From Gammaproteobacteria bacterium (GTDB taxonomy: Bacteria > Pseudomonadota > Gammaproteobacteria > Steroidobacterales > Woeseiaceae): a stretch of DNA of 64,000 nucleotides. The notes beneath the pieces were generated by a model that did not search any database, had not been told where the DNA came from, and saw nothing but the letters and a program-made list of their open reading frames with translations. Shown piece after piece: positions 1-8,608 of this stretch. The DNA lies in NCBI GenBank assembly GCA_022600955.1, contig JAHZJK010000006.1, forward strand, positions 123,643-187,642, in the 5' to 3' direction. Both the position numbers and the translations under genes were made by a program. How positions within the stretch are numbered: position 1 is the stretch's first letter; every line of letters begins with the position of its first letter.

Positions 1-1274
1 ACTTCCGTCATCCGACGTCGCCAGTCCACGGTCCCACTCAGCGTGTCCCACACAGCAGGATGGATGAACGGATTGTCGCCCTCCCCGGTTACAGGGTCAT
101 ACGTCGGGTTGGTCGGGTTAACAGGAATTGCGTCGGGTATGTCACCGATCGCTGTTTCGTTGTCGAATGGCCCATAGGTGTTGGAGTCATTGACACCAGC
201 GGGCGTTCTTTCGGCTCGCGTCTCGCTCTCCGAGAACTGCAGCATCAGAGAACCCGTCAGCGTTTCGGTGAATTCGAAGTTCGTTTTGGCCATCGTCGAC
301 CAACGCTCTCTTTCCGGAAAAATCATGTTGAAAGGACGGAAGTCCCAACCATCAAACGCTTCTTGATAGTCGTCGCAAGCCGGTACACGACCGTCGTTAA
401 TGCAATAATTATTGTCATTCTGCCAGACGCCGCCGATGTTCCAGGCGTCGCCCTCAAATCGGCCGCCTGGCAAGAAGCTGCTGTTATTCGGCTCAAGTTC
501 ACCGGTCTCGAGATCAATTTCGAGATTGGACCGAGCGTATTCGCGCTGGGTTGCCATGACCGGGTCTTTGTTCTCCCAGGAACCGCCAATCATCAAGTTG
601 CCGCGTCCATCGGCGAAATCACTACCCCAGGTTGCGCTAAAGGATGGATTTTCATTTCCGCCATCGGCGCTATCGCCATAGCGTGCGTCGACCTCGAGCC
701 CGTTAAACGAGTCCTTGAGAATAATGTTCGCCACGCCAGCGATAGCATCGGAACCGTAGGCCGCGGACGCGCCGCCGGTTGTAATGTCTATGCGATCGAC
801 GAATCCCGTTGGAATGGTTGAGGTATCGACGCGTTGGGCACTACCACTATTCGACACCACACGACGGCCATTGATCAGGGTCAGGGTGCGGTTCGTGCTA
901 AGGCCTCGCAGATCGATGGTACTGAGCCCGGAAACCTGGGTACTCAGCTGTGAGTTGGTTGGCGACACTCCCAGGTAGACACCGGGCAACTGCTCGACCA
1001 ACTCGCCAAGATCTATCGTGCCAGCCGCCTGAATCTCACCAATATCCAGTTGCTGCGTCGGAATCGGAGAGACAATGTTCGAATTCGTGATTCGACTGCC
1101 GGTCACGGTAATTTCTTCAAGCGATTGCTCGTCTGGGTCACCAGACTGAGCGTTCGCCGATGGATTAAGGAAAACACAAGCCAGGACGAATGCTGGCACT
1201 CGCAGAACCAGACTGGCACCTGGAATGGCGCGGTAACTTTTGGACGCAGACCGTAGCGTACGTTGATTGTTCAT
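1..1274 (-). CDS. TonB-dependent receptor, N-terminal part (gene cut by window start)
   Basis: The frame is open from an ATG at 1274 to the window edge, about 424 residues, so the C-terminal barrel lies outside. It would encode an outer-membrane receptor that imports a substrate using TonB energy. A signal peptide ends near residue 43 (SANAQ), a TonB-box-like EEITVTGSRI sits at about 53-62, and the plug domain follows with RGLSTNRTLTLINGRR and GGASAAYGSDAIAGVANI, typical of the large marine/xanthomonad receptor subfamily. A purine-rich GGGGGAG lies just before the ATG. The CadC-like regulator gene ends 128 bases upstream on the same strand. The imported substrate cannot be told from this part. 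Confidence 0.93.
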   Translation of the reverse strand, partial: MNNQRTLRSASKSYRAIPGASLVLRVPAFVLACVFLNPSANAQSGDPDEQSLEEITVTGSRITNSNIVSPIPTQQLDIGEIQAAGTIDLGELVEQLPGVYLGVSPTNSQLSTQVSGLSTIDLRGLSTNRTLTLINGRRVVSNSGSAQRVDTSTIPTGFVDRIDITTGGASAAYGSDAIAGVANIILKDSFNGLEVDARYGDSADGGNENPSFSATWGSDFADGRGNLMIGGSWENKDPVMATQREYARSNLEIDLETGELEPNNSSFLPGGRFEGDAWNIGGVWQNDNNYCINDGRVPACDDYQEAFDGWDFRPFNMIFPERERWSTMAKTNFEFTETLTGSLMLQFSESETRAERTPAGVNDSNTYGPFDNETAIGDIPDAIPVNPTNPTYDPVTGEGDNPFIHPAVWDTLSGTVDWRRRMTE

Positions 1275-1402
1275 GAACTCCCCCGTTGACAATTTATTGA
1301 ACACAACTCACGGATAAACTTGTATCTCGTTTGGTTGCAGACAAACAACGGCCTGGCGTTCCGATTTTTATCAATTCGCTATCACACGACGTGTGATACG
1401 AA

Positions 1403-3550
1403 CTATTGGCTGGCTGGATGCGTTCGCAGAGGGTCCGGCGCCATGAGGATATCGATCTGTTGTGGCTCACGGTGTGTAAAAAACAACAAATCATGCTCTT
1501 CTGAGAAGCTGAGCATGCCGTATCGATGCACGGTTCGAGCATGATGCTTGAACAGTACCTTTTTTGCACCGGTAACCAGGTCGATCTCGACAATCTCAGA
1601 ATGGTCGTCCCGAACCCGCGCGTAGAACATGCTTGAAGGTCCGGCCCAGGCCCAGTTACCGATCCCGCCGCGCACAATGTCGTCAATGACACGCTCGAGG
1701 CGACCACTTGAATAGGATAACCTGAACAAGCCGCGCTCGTTCAGCGTCGTAAAGTACAGGAACTCGCCATCTGCCGACTCTCTGCCAAATTTGGCGTTCC
1801 CCGCGGTCAGGCGTGTTAGCTGATTCCCATCCGCCGCGACTCGCCACAGGTCCACCTGTTGTCCTTGCCAGACAGGGACAATCAATGAGCTACCATCACT
1901 CGACCATGTCGGAGCACCATGGTCGCCAAAACCAGTGCTCACGGTGCGGGAGACACCTGTCTCAACATCGAGAACATTGACCGAAGTCGACTCGGTACTC
2001 TGCTCCAGAGCGATAAAAGCGATCTGCTTTCCATTCGGGGACCAGCTCGGATCGATAGCGCTACTCTTGAGGCTGGTCATTTGTTTGCTGTTGGAGCCGT
2101 CGAAATCAGCGATCCATATCTCGTTGTTGCCGGACACGTTCGAGTAGTAAGCCAGCTTTTTCGCCTGGCTCGAATACGATGGGTTTCTTTCGGAACCCGA
2201 TGTCTGGATTACCGGTGTCGGAAAACTGGCAGCGCCATCGTCCCCGCCAACACCAATGCCGGCAATGTAGTTCGACACGATGCGCCGATAGAAAAGAATG
2301 GACTGGTAATCCGGGAGGTATGCCGGGAATCCGGCACCTTCATATCCGATTTCCCGGTTCTCGCCGGTCTCGGCATGTACGACACGCAGCCTTCGATTCA
2401 GCGTGTGTCTGTTTGAGACATACAGAATACTCTGGCCGTCCTTGTCCCAGGTGTGCCCCTTTATGCTGACCTCGCCATTTGTCAGCTGCTTGAACTGCCA
2501 GGATTCTATGTCGAAACGGAACACGTTCTCCGACAGACGATTCGCCTCCCGAGTGACGGCCAGGTGCATGCTATCCGGTGACCAGCTCACCTCCTGATCG
2601 AACAGTAAGCAATCCGTGCAGCTGATACGCCTGTCAACGAGCTCCTTCGTCGGCTGAAAATCTGCATTCATCGCTTTCAGATACAAACCTGGACCAAACT
2701 CGGCGTCGTCTTTTCGATACACCAACCAGCGACCATCAGGTGACCAACTTAGTGTTGAATAGCCAATATCAAGACACTCGTCGACAAGCTCTTCGGTATC
2801 GGCGCTCAAATCCCTGACAACGATTTCGCAGCGGCCACTCTTGTTATCGACACGCACGTACGCCAGATGATTGCTGTCCGGCGCCCAGGTCGGTGTGAAG
2901 TTACTGGCGTCGTCGGAAGAAAACTGGATCGCCTGCACGCCGGGTTCTTGCAGTGATTGCACGTACAGGTCCTGAGTGCCCCATTGACTGACGTGCAGAA
3001 ACGCAAACTTCGAACCATCGGGCGCTGGCGCTGCGTACAGTTCACGCCCTGGTAGCTGCGTTACGACGGCCAATGGCTCATCGAGCGTTGGCGACGGCAC
3101 GTCGCGAATCCAAAGCAGGGCAACGATCGCAGCAACAACAAGGAAAGCAATAACAGATATCGTCGGCCACGGCAGAGATTGACTCGCCGGAACAAGGTCA
3201 CCATTTTCGATCTTGGAAAATTCCGGAGTGGCCAGCAACTGATAGCCAGTCTTCGGAATCGTCTTGACGATAGCGGCACCATCGTCGCCGCCTTCTGAAT
3301 CCAACGCCTGGCGAATTTTCCAGATCGCGTTGTTGAGCGCCTTTTCGCCGACGTATTGATTGCCATCCCAAACGGCATCGATGAGCTCCTGGCGTGTGAC
3401 CAGCCGCTCGTTGTTCTGAGCGAGGTACAACAACACCGCCATAACTTTCGCAGGGACGTGATGCTCCACGTCATCCCGTGTCAGGGAATGTGCCATAGAG
3501 TCGACAGTCCAACCGTCAATCTCAAAAATTATGCGCTCTTGAACAGACAC
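1403..3550 (-). CDS. CadC/ToxR-like membrane regulator with PD40 beta-propeller
   Basis: A 715-residue one-component regulator. Residues ~1-105 form an OmpR/PhoB-type winged helix (ends KTIPKTGYQLLA, the usual closing strand of Trans_Reg_C domains). One membrane helix lies at ~127-147, and the remainder is a periplasmic TolB-like propeller with repeated blade motifs such as SWSPDGRWLVY and TWSSDGSSLIV. This resembles CadC-family proteins in which the outer domain senses a ligand or partner protein. The start is GTG at 3550, preceded by AGGAAGG at good spacing. It lies directly upstream of the truncated TonB receptor on the same strand and may control it; that link is inferred from position only. 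Confidence 0.88.
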   Translation of the reverse strand: MSVQERIIFEIDGWTVDSMAHSLTRDDVEHHVPAKVMAVLLYLAQNNERLVTRQELIDAVWDGNQYVGEKALNNAIWKIRQALDSEGGDDGAAIVKTIPKTGYQLLATPEFSKIENGDLVPASQSLPWPTISVIAFLVVAAIVALLWIRDVPSPTLDEPLAVVTQLPGRELYAAPAPDGSKFAFLHVSQWGTQDLYVQSLQEPGVQAIQFSSDDASNFTPTWAPDSNHLAYVRVDNKSGRCEIVVRDLSADTEELVDECLDIGYSTLSWSPDGRWLVYRKDDAEFGPGLYLKAMNADFQPTKELVDRRISCTDCLLFDQEVSWSPDSMHLAVTREANRLSENVFRFDIESWQFKQLTNGEVSIKGHTWDKDGQSILYVSNRHTLNRRLRVVHAETGENREIGYEGAGFPAYLPDYQSILFYRRIVSNYIAGIGVGGDDGAASFPTPVIQTSGSERNPSYSSQAKKLAYYSNVSGNNEIWIADFDGSNSKQMTSLKSSAIDPSWSPNGKQIAFIALEQSTESTSVNVLDVETGVSRTVSTGFGDHGAPTWSSDGSSLIVPVWQGQQVDLWRVAADGNQLTRLTAGNAKFGRESADGEFLYFTTLNERGLFRLSYSSGRLERVIDDIVRGGIGNWAWAGPSSMFYARVRDDHSEIVEIDLVTGAKKVLFKHHARTVHRYGMLSFSEEHDLLFFTHREPQQIDILMAPDPLRTHPASQ

Positions 3551-3684
3551 CGACCTTCCTTGTGACCGAAATCAAATTGGCCTTTGTCCGGGCAGTCTAA
3601 CAACGAGCAGTACCGTATACGAAATATTCGTGCGATATTCCTGGCATCAATGCTGCGCTCAATATGTGCATTCACGGCGTGTCC

Positions 3685-4146
3685 TCAAGTATATGCGCCG
3701 AGCTTCGATACCATCAGGTAAAAGATGATCAAAACGGCGCTGAAGGCCGGCACACCCAGCGCCATCCAGACGTGCATCAGGCGCCGGTAGTCTCTACGAA
3801 CTGCTCCGGCTCCGATCAGATCCCTGATGCGTATTTGTATCCATACGACGGGAATCCAGCATAGTCCAACGAGTGCATACAGAAGTATCACCGCTATGAA
3901 CCACGAAGAGTCATACGCGATCTTCAGCTTCGTTGTTAACCATAGCCCGGTCACGAATTGCACAACCACAGCGGGCATCGTGAATACCCAGTCGGCCAGA
4001 ACGACTGTATTCGTTGTTACCTTCATCGCCTCGTCGTTCCCGCTTAGATAGGCCTTTAGCATAAAAAAGGCTGTGCCCATGCCCGTACCGAACAGCACGG
4101 TCGCACTGACTATGTGTACCAGCTTGATCCAGAGGAAGAGACTCAT
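3685..4146 (-). CDS. DUF2269-family integral membrane protein
   Basis: A 153-residue protein with four predicted hydrophobic helices and the N-terminal pattern LWIKLVHIVSATVLFGTGMG typical of DUF2269 proteins. The function of this family is not established. It starts with ATG six bases after the stop of the saccharopine-dehydrogenase-like gene, so the two are probably co-transcribed, and such pairs might act together. Length is normal for the family. No signal peptide apart from the first helix. Confidence 0.8.
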   Translation of the reverse strand: MSLFLWIKLVHIVSATVLFGTGMGTAFFMLKAYLSGNDEAMKVTTNTVVLADWVFTMPAVVVQFVTGLWLTTKLKIAYDSSWFIAVILLYALVGLCWIPVVWIQIRIRDLIGAGAVRRDYRRLMHVWMALGVPAFSAVLIIFYLMVSKLGAYT

Positions 4147-4152
4147 GCGTTG

Positions 4153-5271
4153 TTATTCCTCACTAACATCCCATCGCACATCAAAATCGGACAATTCGTT
4201 CTGAAAGTCGTGCAACGTAAACAACCCAAGGCACGGCAAAGCGCCGCGAACGTCAATCGAATCGGCAACGAGCATCCTCGCAAGGATCAACGCAGGCGTA
4301 CACGGAATCTCAGGGCCGTGGTTCTGCCGTGCTACCAGGTTCCAGGTCTTTGAGATCGGTTTGCCTGCGCTCGATACCCCCGACACCCTGACATGCATGC
4401 CCCCGGTGGTCGAGCCCAATCCTATAAGACGATCACTAATCTTTTGAAACGTCGGCACAAACGACCCCCAACTCCTGACAATGCCAGCACGCGTTAGCCA
4501 CCCCATACTCCACAGTGTCAGTTGTTCCCACTTTGCTTCCAGCGCGGCGTGGAAAGTGACCGTTTGAACACCATCGACGTAGCCCGGCTGCAGTGAGAGA
4601 TCAGGAACATCACAAGCCGCACCCAGTCTCAGGCCGAATTCCGGATAGCGGTGACGCCTGAGATCTTGCCAACCGTATTTTGTCACCCATTCGCCGTCAA
4701 CCAATACCTGGAACGGCTTTCCACAGTAGCTCAATACCGCTGCAATCGTGCTTTTGCCTCGCGGTGTCTGGTGTGCCGGGGCGATTGATATCTCGATAGC
4801 CGAAACTGCATCGAACTCAGACCGCAGCGAGTCCACCACAACGCTGGAAAGCCCCGGCAACGTACTGGCACCCGACACCAGCAACAGATTCTTTTGCCTG
4901 GCAGCCTCATCAAGTGAGGCGAAACTTTGCACAAAATTTCTGCCATCGGCGAGATCGATGTAGTGGCTGCCAGCCTTGATGCACGCATTGGCGACGCGGT
5001 AGTCCTGGCCCTGATACGGTCCGACTGTGTGAATGACTATGTCCGCGCCAAGCGCAACCAGGTCTGACTCGAAGCCGTCGCTGGACTGGTCAAGCTTTGT
5101 GGCTCTTATGAGCTGCCCTGGGTAAAGCGCCCTGAGCTCACTGGCAAACGTATCGGCTCTCGCCTGATTGCGGCTGGTAACAGTCAGCTCGACACCGGGC
5201 TCTCCAGTCAGTCGCCGACAGATTCTGCCACCGAAGTGCCCTGTTGCACCTATGACGACGATTCGTTTCAA
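4153..5271 (-). CDS. Saccharopine-dehydrogenase-like NAD(P)-binding protein
   Basis: About 372 residues. The N-terminus carries a Rossmann fold (VVIGATGHFGGRICRRL) followed by the saccharopine-dehydrogenase-type NADP-binding pattern (TSRNQARADTFASEL, later HTVGPYQGQDYRVANAC and HYIDLADG). Such proteins are NAD(P)-dependent oxidoreductases of mostly unknown substrate. I chose the TTG at 5271 because AGGAG stands seven bases before it and the Rossmann strand follows at once; an in-frame TTG at 5310 has no comparable ribosome site. It is followed by the DUF2269 gene after 6 bases and diverges from the MFS transporter gene. Confidence 0.78.
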   Translation of the reverse strand: MKRIVVIGATGHFGGRICRRLTGEPGVELTVTSRNQARADTFASELRALYPGQLIRATKLDQSSDGFESDLVALGADIVIHTVGPYQGQDYRVANACIKAGSHYIDLADGRNFVQSFASLDEAARQKNLLLVSGASTLPGLSSVVVDSLRSEFDAVSAIEISIAPAHQTPRGKSTIAAVLSYCGKPFQVLVDGEWVTKYGWQDLRRHRYPEFGLRLGAACDVPDLSLQPGYVDGVQTVTFHAALEAKWEQLTLWSMGWLTRAGIVRSWGSFVPTFQKISDRLIGLGSTTGGMHVRVSGVSSAGKPISKTWNLVARQNHGPEIPCTPALILARMLVADSIDVRGALPCLGLFTLHDFQNELSDFDVRWDVSEE

Positions 5272-5456
5272 GACCGCGCTCCTGCCGTATGTCTGGAGTA
5301 ACCGCTTCAATAGTACAAGTTTCGCGCCGATTCTTTAGATAATATGTAACCGTGAAAATTACCGCCAGATTCTGAATACAACATGCTAGATTGCGAGACA
5401 CATCGTTCAGATTACTACTCGAATATTCGCCACTTTCGTTGCATCGGATTGATAGT

Positions 5457-6806
5457 ATGTCTGAGACATTCTACTGGATGGGTACGCGCATCGAAAACGA
5501 CTCGATAAAAAAGATCATCGCGACGAACTCGATGACAAGCTTCCAGATACAGGCAGTGGGTATATGTCTGCTTATCAATTTCCTGGACGGTTTCGACGTT
5601 TTGGCGATTGCGTTCGCGGCCCCGACCATCGCGAGAGAGTGGTCGATCGGCGCAACAAGTCTCGGTGTGGTTTTCAGTTCAGGGCTTGCCGGAATGGTCA
5701 TTGGGGCCCTCGTACTTTCGCCCTTCGCCGATCGAATCGGCAGGCGCCCAATGATACTTACATGCTTGCTCATGATTAGCGCCGGCATGCTCTTATCTGC
5801 TGCAGTCGAAACAGTCTCGCAGCTGGTGATGGCTCGTATCCTGACAGGACTTGGCGTCGGCGGAATGCTCTCAAGCCTTACCACGATGGTCGCAGAATAC
5901 AGTAGCGCCAAGCGAAGGCAACTTGCGATCAGCATAATGCAGTCTGGCTACCCTGTTGGCGCGATCATCGCGGGTTTTGTCTCTGCCTGGCTCTTGGGGC
6001 GATACGGTTGGCGCTCAATTTTCGCATTCGGCGGCCTGCTGTCATTATCCCTGATCCCACTTGTTTACCTGAGGTTGCCTGAATCCATAGATTTCTTGCT
6101 GACCAGGCCAGGCAAGAATACGTTGCCGCGGGTCAATGACGTATTAGCCAGACTTGGCCATTCCACGCTGAGGAAGCTTCCAGCGGCTAGTTTGGCGTCA
6201 GAACCTGTCCGGTATTCTGGACTTGGCGTATTTCAAGCTGCCTATCTATACAAAACGATTGCGATCTGGATTGCCTTCACGGCCATGTTTTCTGCATTTT
6301 ATTTTGTTACTAACTGGACTCCCAAGATCTTGATCGACGCCGGTCTATCCCGTGATATCGGAATTGGCGGCGGCGTGCTGATCGCCATGGGAGGTACCGT
6401 TGGCGGTTTAACACTCGGCTGGCTGTCGGGACGGTTTCAAGTACACCTGATCGGCGCCGTGTACATGTTGCTCGGCTTTACGTCCATGATTGTTTTTGGA
6501 CTGATGGAATTTCAGCTAACCGCGATGCTTTCAGTCGCTTTTATGATTGGATTCTTTCTCGCCGGCGCTATTATTTGTCTGTACACGATCTTGCCGGGGC
6601 TCTATCCGACCGAGTTCCGCAATACCGGTGCCGGCTGGGCACTCGGAGTCGGTCGTCTGGGAGCTGTGATTGGTCCCTATATAGCCGGCATCCTGATTTC
6701 GGCTGGCTGGGAACGAGGCGCTTACTATGCAGCACTCAGCTTGCCACTCGTGCTGTCCTTTTTTGCTGTCCTTTGGCTTCGCAGCGCTGCGACACGAGTT
6801 GACTAG
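5457..6806 (+). CDS. MFS transporter, aromatic acid:H+ symporter (AAHS) type
   Basis: A 449-residue, 12-helix major-facilitator protein of the inner membrane. The first helix contains NFLDGFDVLAIAFAAP, matching the DGxD signature of the aromatic-acid symporter family (PcaK/BenK-like), and the loop between helices 2 and 3 has the MFS motif FADRIGRRPM. ATG at 5457 is chosen; an earlier in-frame TTG at 5391 would add a non-family extension. The gene converges on the Rieske beta-subunit gene with a 4-base overlap. Its likely role is uptake of the aromatic acid degraded by the neighbouring operon; this rests on family and location. Confidence 0.88.
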   Translation: MSETFYWMGTRIENDSIKKIIATNSMTSFQIQAVGICLLINFLDGFDVLAIAFAAPTIAREWSIGATSLGVVFSSGLAGMVIGALVLSPFADRIGRRPMILTCLLMISAGMLLSAAVETVSQLVMARILTGLGVGGMLSSLTTMVAEYSSAKRRQLAISIMQSGYPVGAIIAGFVSAWLLGRYGWRSIFAFGGLLSLSLIPLVYLRLPESIDFLLTRPGKNTLPRVNDVLARLGHSTLRKLPAASLASEPVRYSGLGVFQAAYLYKTIAIWIAFTAMFSAFYFVTNWTPKILIDAGLSRDIGIGGGVLIAMGGTVGGLTLGWLSGRFQVHLIGAVYMLLGFTSMIVFGLMEFQLTAMLSVAFMIGFFLAGAIICLYTILPGLYPTEFRNTGAGWALGVGRLGAVIGPYIAGILISAGWERGAYYAALSLPLVLSFFAVLWLRSAATRVD

Positions 6807-7291
6807 AGATAAATTATGATCGAACCGAGAACGCCGTCGCAGTTGATCAGGTTGACTCTCTTGTGCCGAATTTTGAAGCTATCGTCAGCTTGCAACAATT
6901 CGTGAACATAATTGCCCGCATATAATGTCTGTTTGCCGTTGTAGTAGACGACGCACTGGAAATTTGACGTAACTGTTAAACTTCCATCATCAGAAATTTC
7001 GCTGCGCACGTTCGAAATTATATGGGAGCAGCGTACTTTGTAGTCCTTTGAAGCCGCACGCGGATGAACAAAATTTCGCCGCCTGATCTCCATTAAGACT
7101 CGATCATCATAGAATAGCGATATGTGATTGATAGGATCTACCTGGTCCTCGACTGCCGGCATCCAATAAGTACCGTCGTCGGTGTACAGCTCAATCCAGC
7201 GATCAAGGTCCGGGCGATCGAGAAAGGACGCCTCGTCGTAGAGAAATCTCTCTACACGTTCGTTATCTATCCTCACATTCGGGTTGCTCAC
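6803..7291 (-). CDS. Aromatic-ring-hydroxylating dioxygenase, small (beta) subunit
   Basis: About 162 residues with the SnoaL/NTF2-like beta-subunit fold: N-terminal ERFLYDEASFLDRPDLDRW, then LYTDDGTYWMP and later SNFQCVVYYNGKQTLYAGNY. The subunit stabilises the alpha3beta3 oxygenase and is not itself catalytic. The start is GTG at 7291, with GGGGAGG seven bases before it; it overlaps the alpha-subunit stop by one base (TAGTG), so translation is coupled. It is the last gene of the long minus-strand operon. Confidence 0.92.
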   Translation of the reverse strand: MSNPNVRIDNERVERFLYDEASFLDRPDLDRWIELYTDDGTYWMPAVEDQVDPINHISLFYDDRVLMEIRRRNFVHPRAASKDYKVRCSHIISNVRSEISDDGSLTVTSNFQCVVYYNGKQTLYAGNYVHELLQADDSFKIRHKRVNLINCDGVLGSIIIYL

Positions 7292-8595
7292 TATACCGCC
7301 TCCCCTAACATGTAATGTCGCCACGCCCCATACTGACTGCGCATATCAAGATCACTGGTACCCTTGTTCGTCCACCGGTCACCCAGGTCTTCATCGGAAC
7401 CGTAGTTTCGATGCATTTCCACCCATTCGCTGGCCGTGGACTGCAATCCCTGCTGCATTCTGAAATAGGCTGTCAGGTCGTCAGGGCCAACCATGGATCC
7501 ATTCGAATTAATGAGCCTGGAATAGAGAATGGTGCGTTGCAACATTGAGTCCGGCGCACCCTTGAGTCGGAATGACCAGGTTTCGACCACGCAACGGTCA
7601 ACCGAAACCGGACGTACTATTCGAATATTCTGAATCGCCGACTTGATCGTTAGTGACGGGTAGTACAACGTGTTGTGAGTATTGAACGTCAGTATCTCAC
7701 GCGTACGCTCCTTACCATAGGCGGCGATCATCGCCGCCTCATACTCCGGATCGACACTATAGTTCGCATGGATACTACTCTTGCCGCCATCGTAATGATG
7801 GCCGTATCGAAAGCCTGTAATTCCGGTCGCTTCAAAATTTTCGTATGACGCACCAAACGGTGGAATAATTTCTGCCTCATCCCGATGAGGGGAATCTTCG
7901 GGTAGCGTACTGATGAAGCTGTTGGCCGCATCTACAACAGATCGATGCACGACCATTGGGTGCATTGTGTCGTTCAGGTTTTCGATGAACATTTTCCAAT
8001 TGCATTCATGTTCATATTTCAAAACACCGCCTGCAACTTCAACTTCGCCTTCCGGCGATCGGTCACACAGATTATCCAGCACATCGCCAGCGCCGCCGAG
8101 CCACGCCCTCAGGTCAGGCGCGTTCGAATCAAAAGTGGCAAACACGAACCCACGATAGGATTCGTACTTAGCCAGTTTCTGCATGCTGTACTGCGGATCG
8201 TCCTTGTTGAAGCCAGTTTCTTCATATCCGGTCATGTGTGGAACGCCAAGCAGCTTTCCGTCCAGTCGATACGTCCATCCGTGATAGCAACAACGAAACC
8301 CGCCAATCTTGCCACACGGCTTATCAACCAGCTTTGCGCCTTTGTGACCACAACGATTGTGCAGCACATGAACCTTCAACGCCTTGTCTCGCACCATAAC
8401 AATTGGCATGCGACCAATATTTAGCGTTGTGTAATCGCCGGCCTCCGGAACCTGGCTTTCATGACCGATAAACAGCCATGCCTTGCCCCAAATCCGCTCC
8501 ATTTCCAGATCGAAGATCTTCTCATCTGTGTAAACACGCCGATTGATCTTGGTCGGCGCTACGAAACCATCCAGCTCACTATCGGAATAGGTCAT
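7291..8595 (-). CDS. Aromatic-ring-hydroxylating dioxygenase, large (alpha) subunit
   Basis: About 434 residues. The N-terminal Rieske domain has CGHKGAK and CCYHGWTYRLDG (C-x-H ... C-x2-H, 2Fe-2S ligands). The catalytic domain has NDTMHPMVVH, giving the mononuclear-iron histidines with the bridging Asp. It would insert oxygen into an aromatic ring, receiving electrons from a reductase/ferredoxin that is not encoded in this window. ATG at 8595 is preceded by AGGAG with seven-base spacing. Substrate is unknown; the neighbours (2-aminobenzoyl-CoA-type enzyme, formamidase-like cyclase, IorAB) suggest an indolic or aminoaromatic compound, which is inference. Confidence 0.93.
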   Translation of the reverse strand: MTYSDSELDGFVAPTKINRRVYTDEKIFDLEMERIWGKAWLFIGHESQVPEAGDYTTLNIGRMPIVMVRDKALKVHVLHNRCGHKGAKLVDKPCGKIGGFRCCYHGWTYRLDGKLLGVPHMTGYEETGFNKDDPQYSMQKLAKYESYRGFVFATFDSNAPDLRAWLGGAGDVLDNLCDRSPEGEVEVAGGVLKYEHECNWKMFIENLNDTMHPMVVHRSVVDAANSFISTLPEDSPHRDEAEIIPPFGASYENFEATGITGFRYGHHYDGGKSSIHANYSVDPEYEAAMIAAYGKERTREILTFNTHNTLYYPSLTIKSAIQNIRIVRPVSVDRCVVETWSFRLKGAPDSMLQRTILYSRLINSNGSMVGPDDLTAYFRMQQGLQSTASEWVEMHRNYGSDEDLGDRWTNKGTSDLDMRSQYGAWRHYMLGEAV

Positions 8596-8608
8596 CGAAT
8601 CGCTCCTT

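Noticed and set aside
60..821. Long plus-strand open frame of 253 codons
   Set aside because: It is antisense to the TonB receptor, whose minus-strand frame has signal peptide, plug motifs and a ribosome site; the plus-strand product has no recognisable features.
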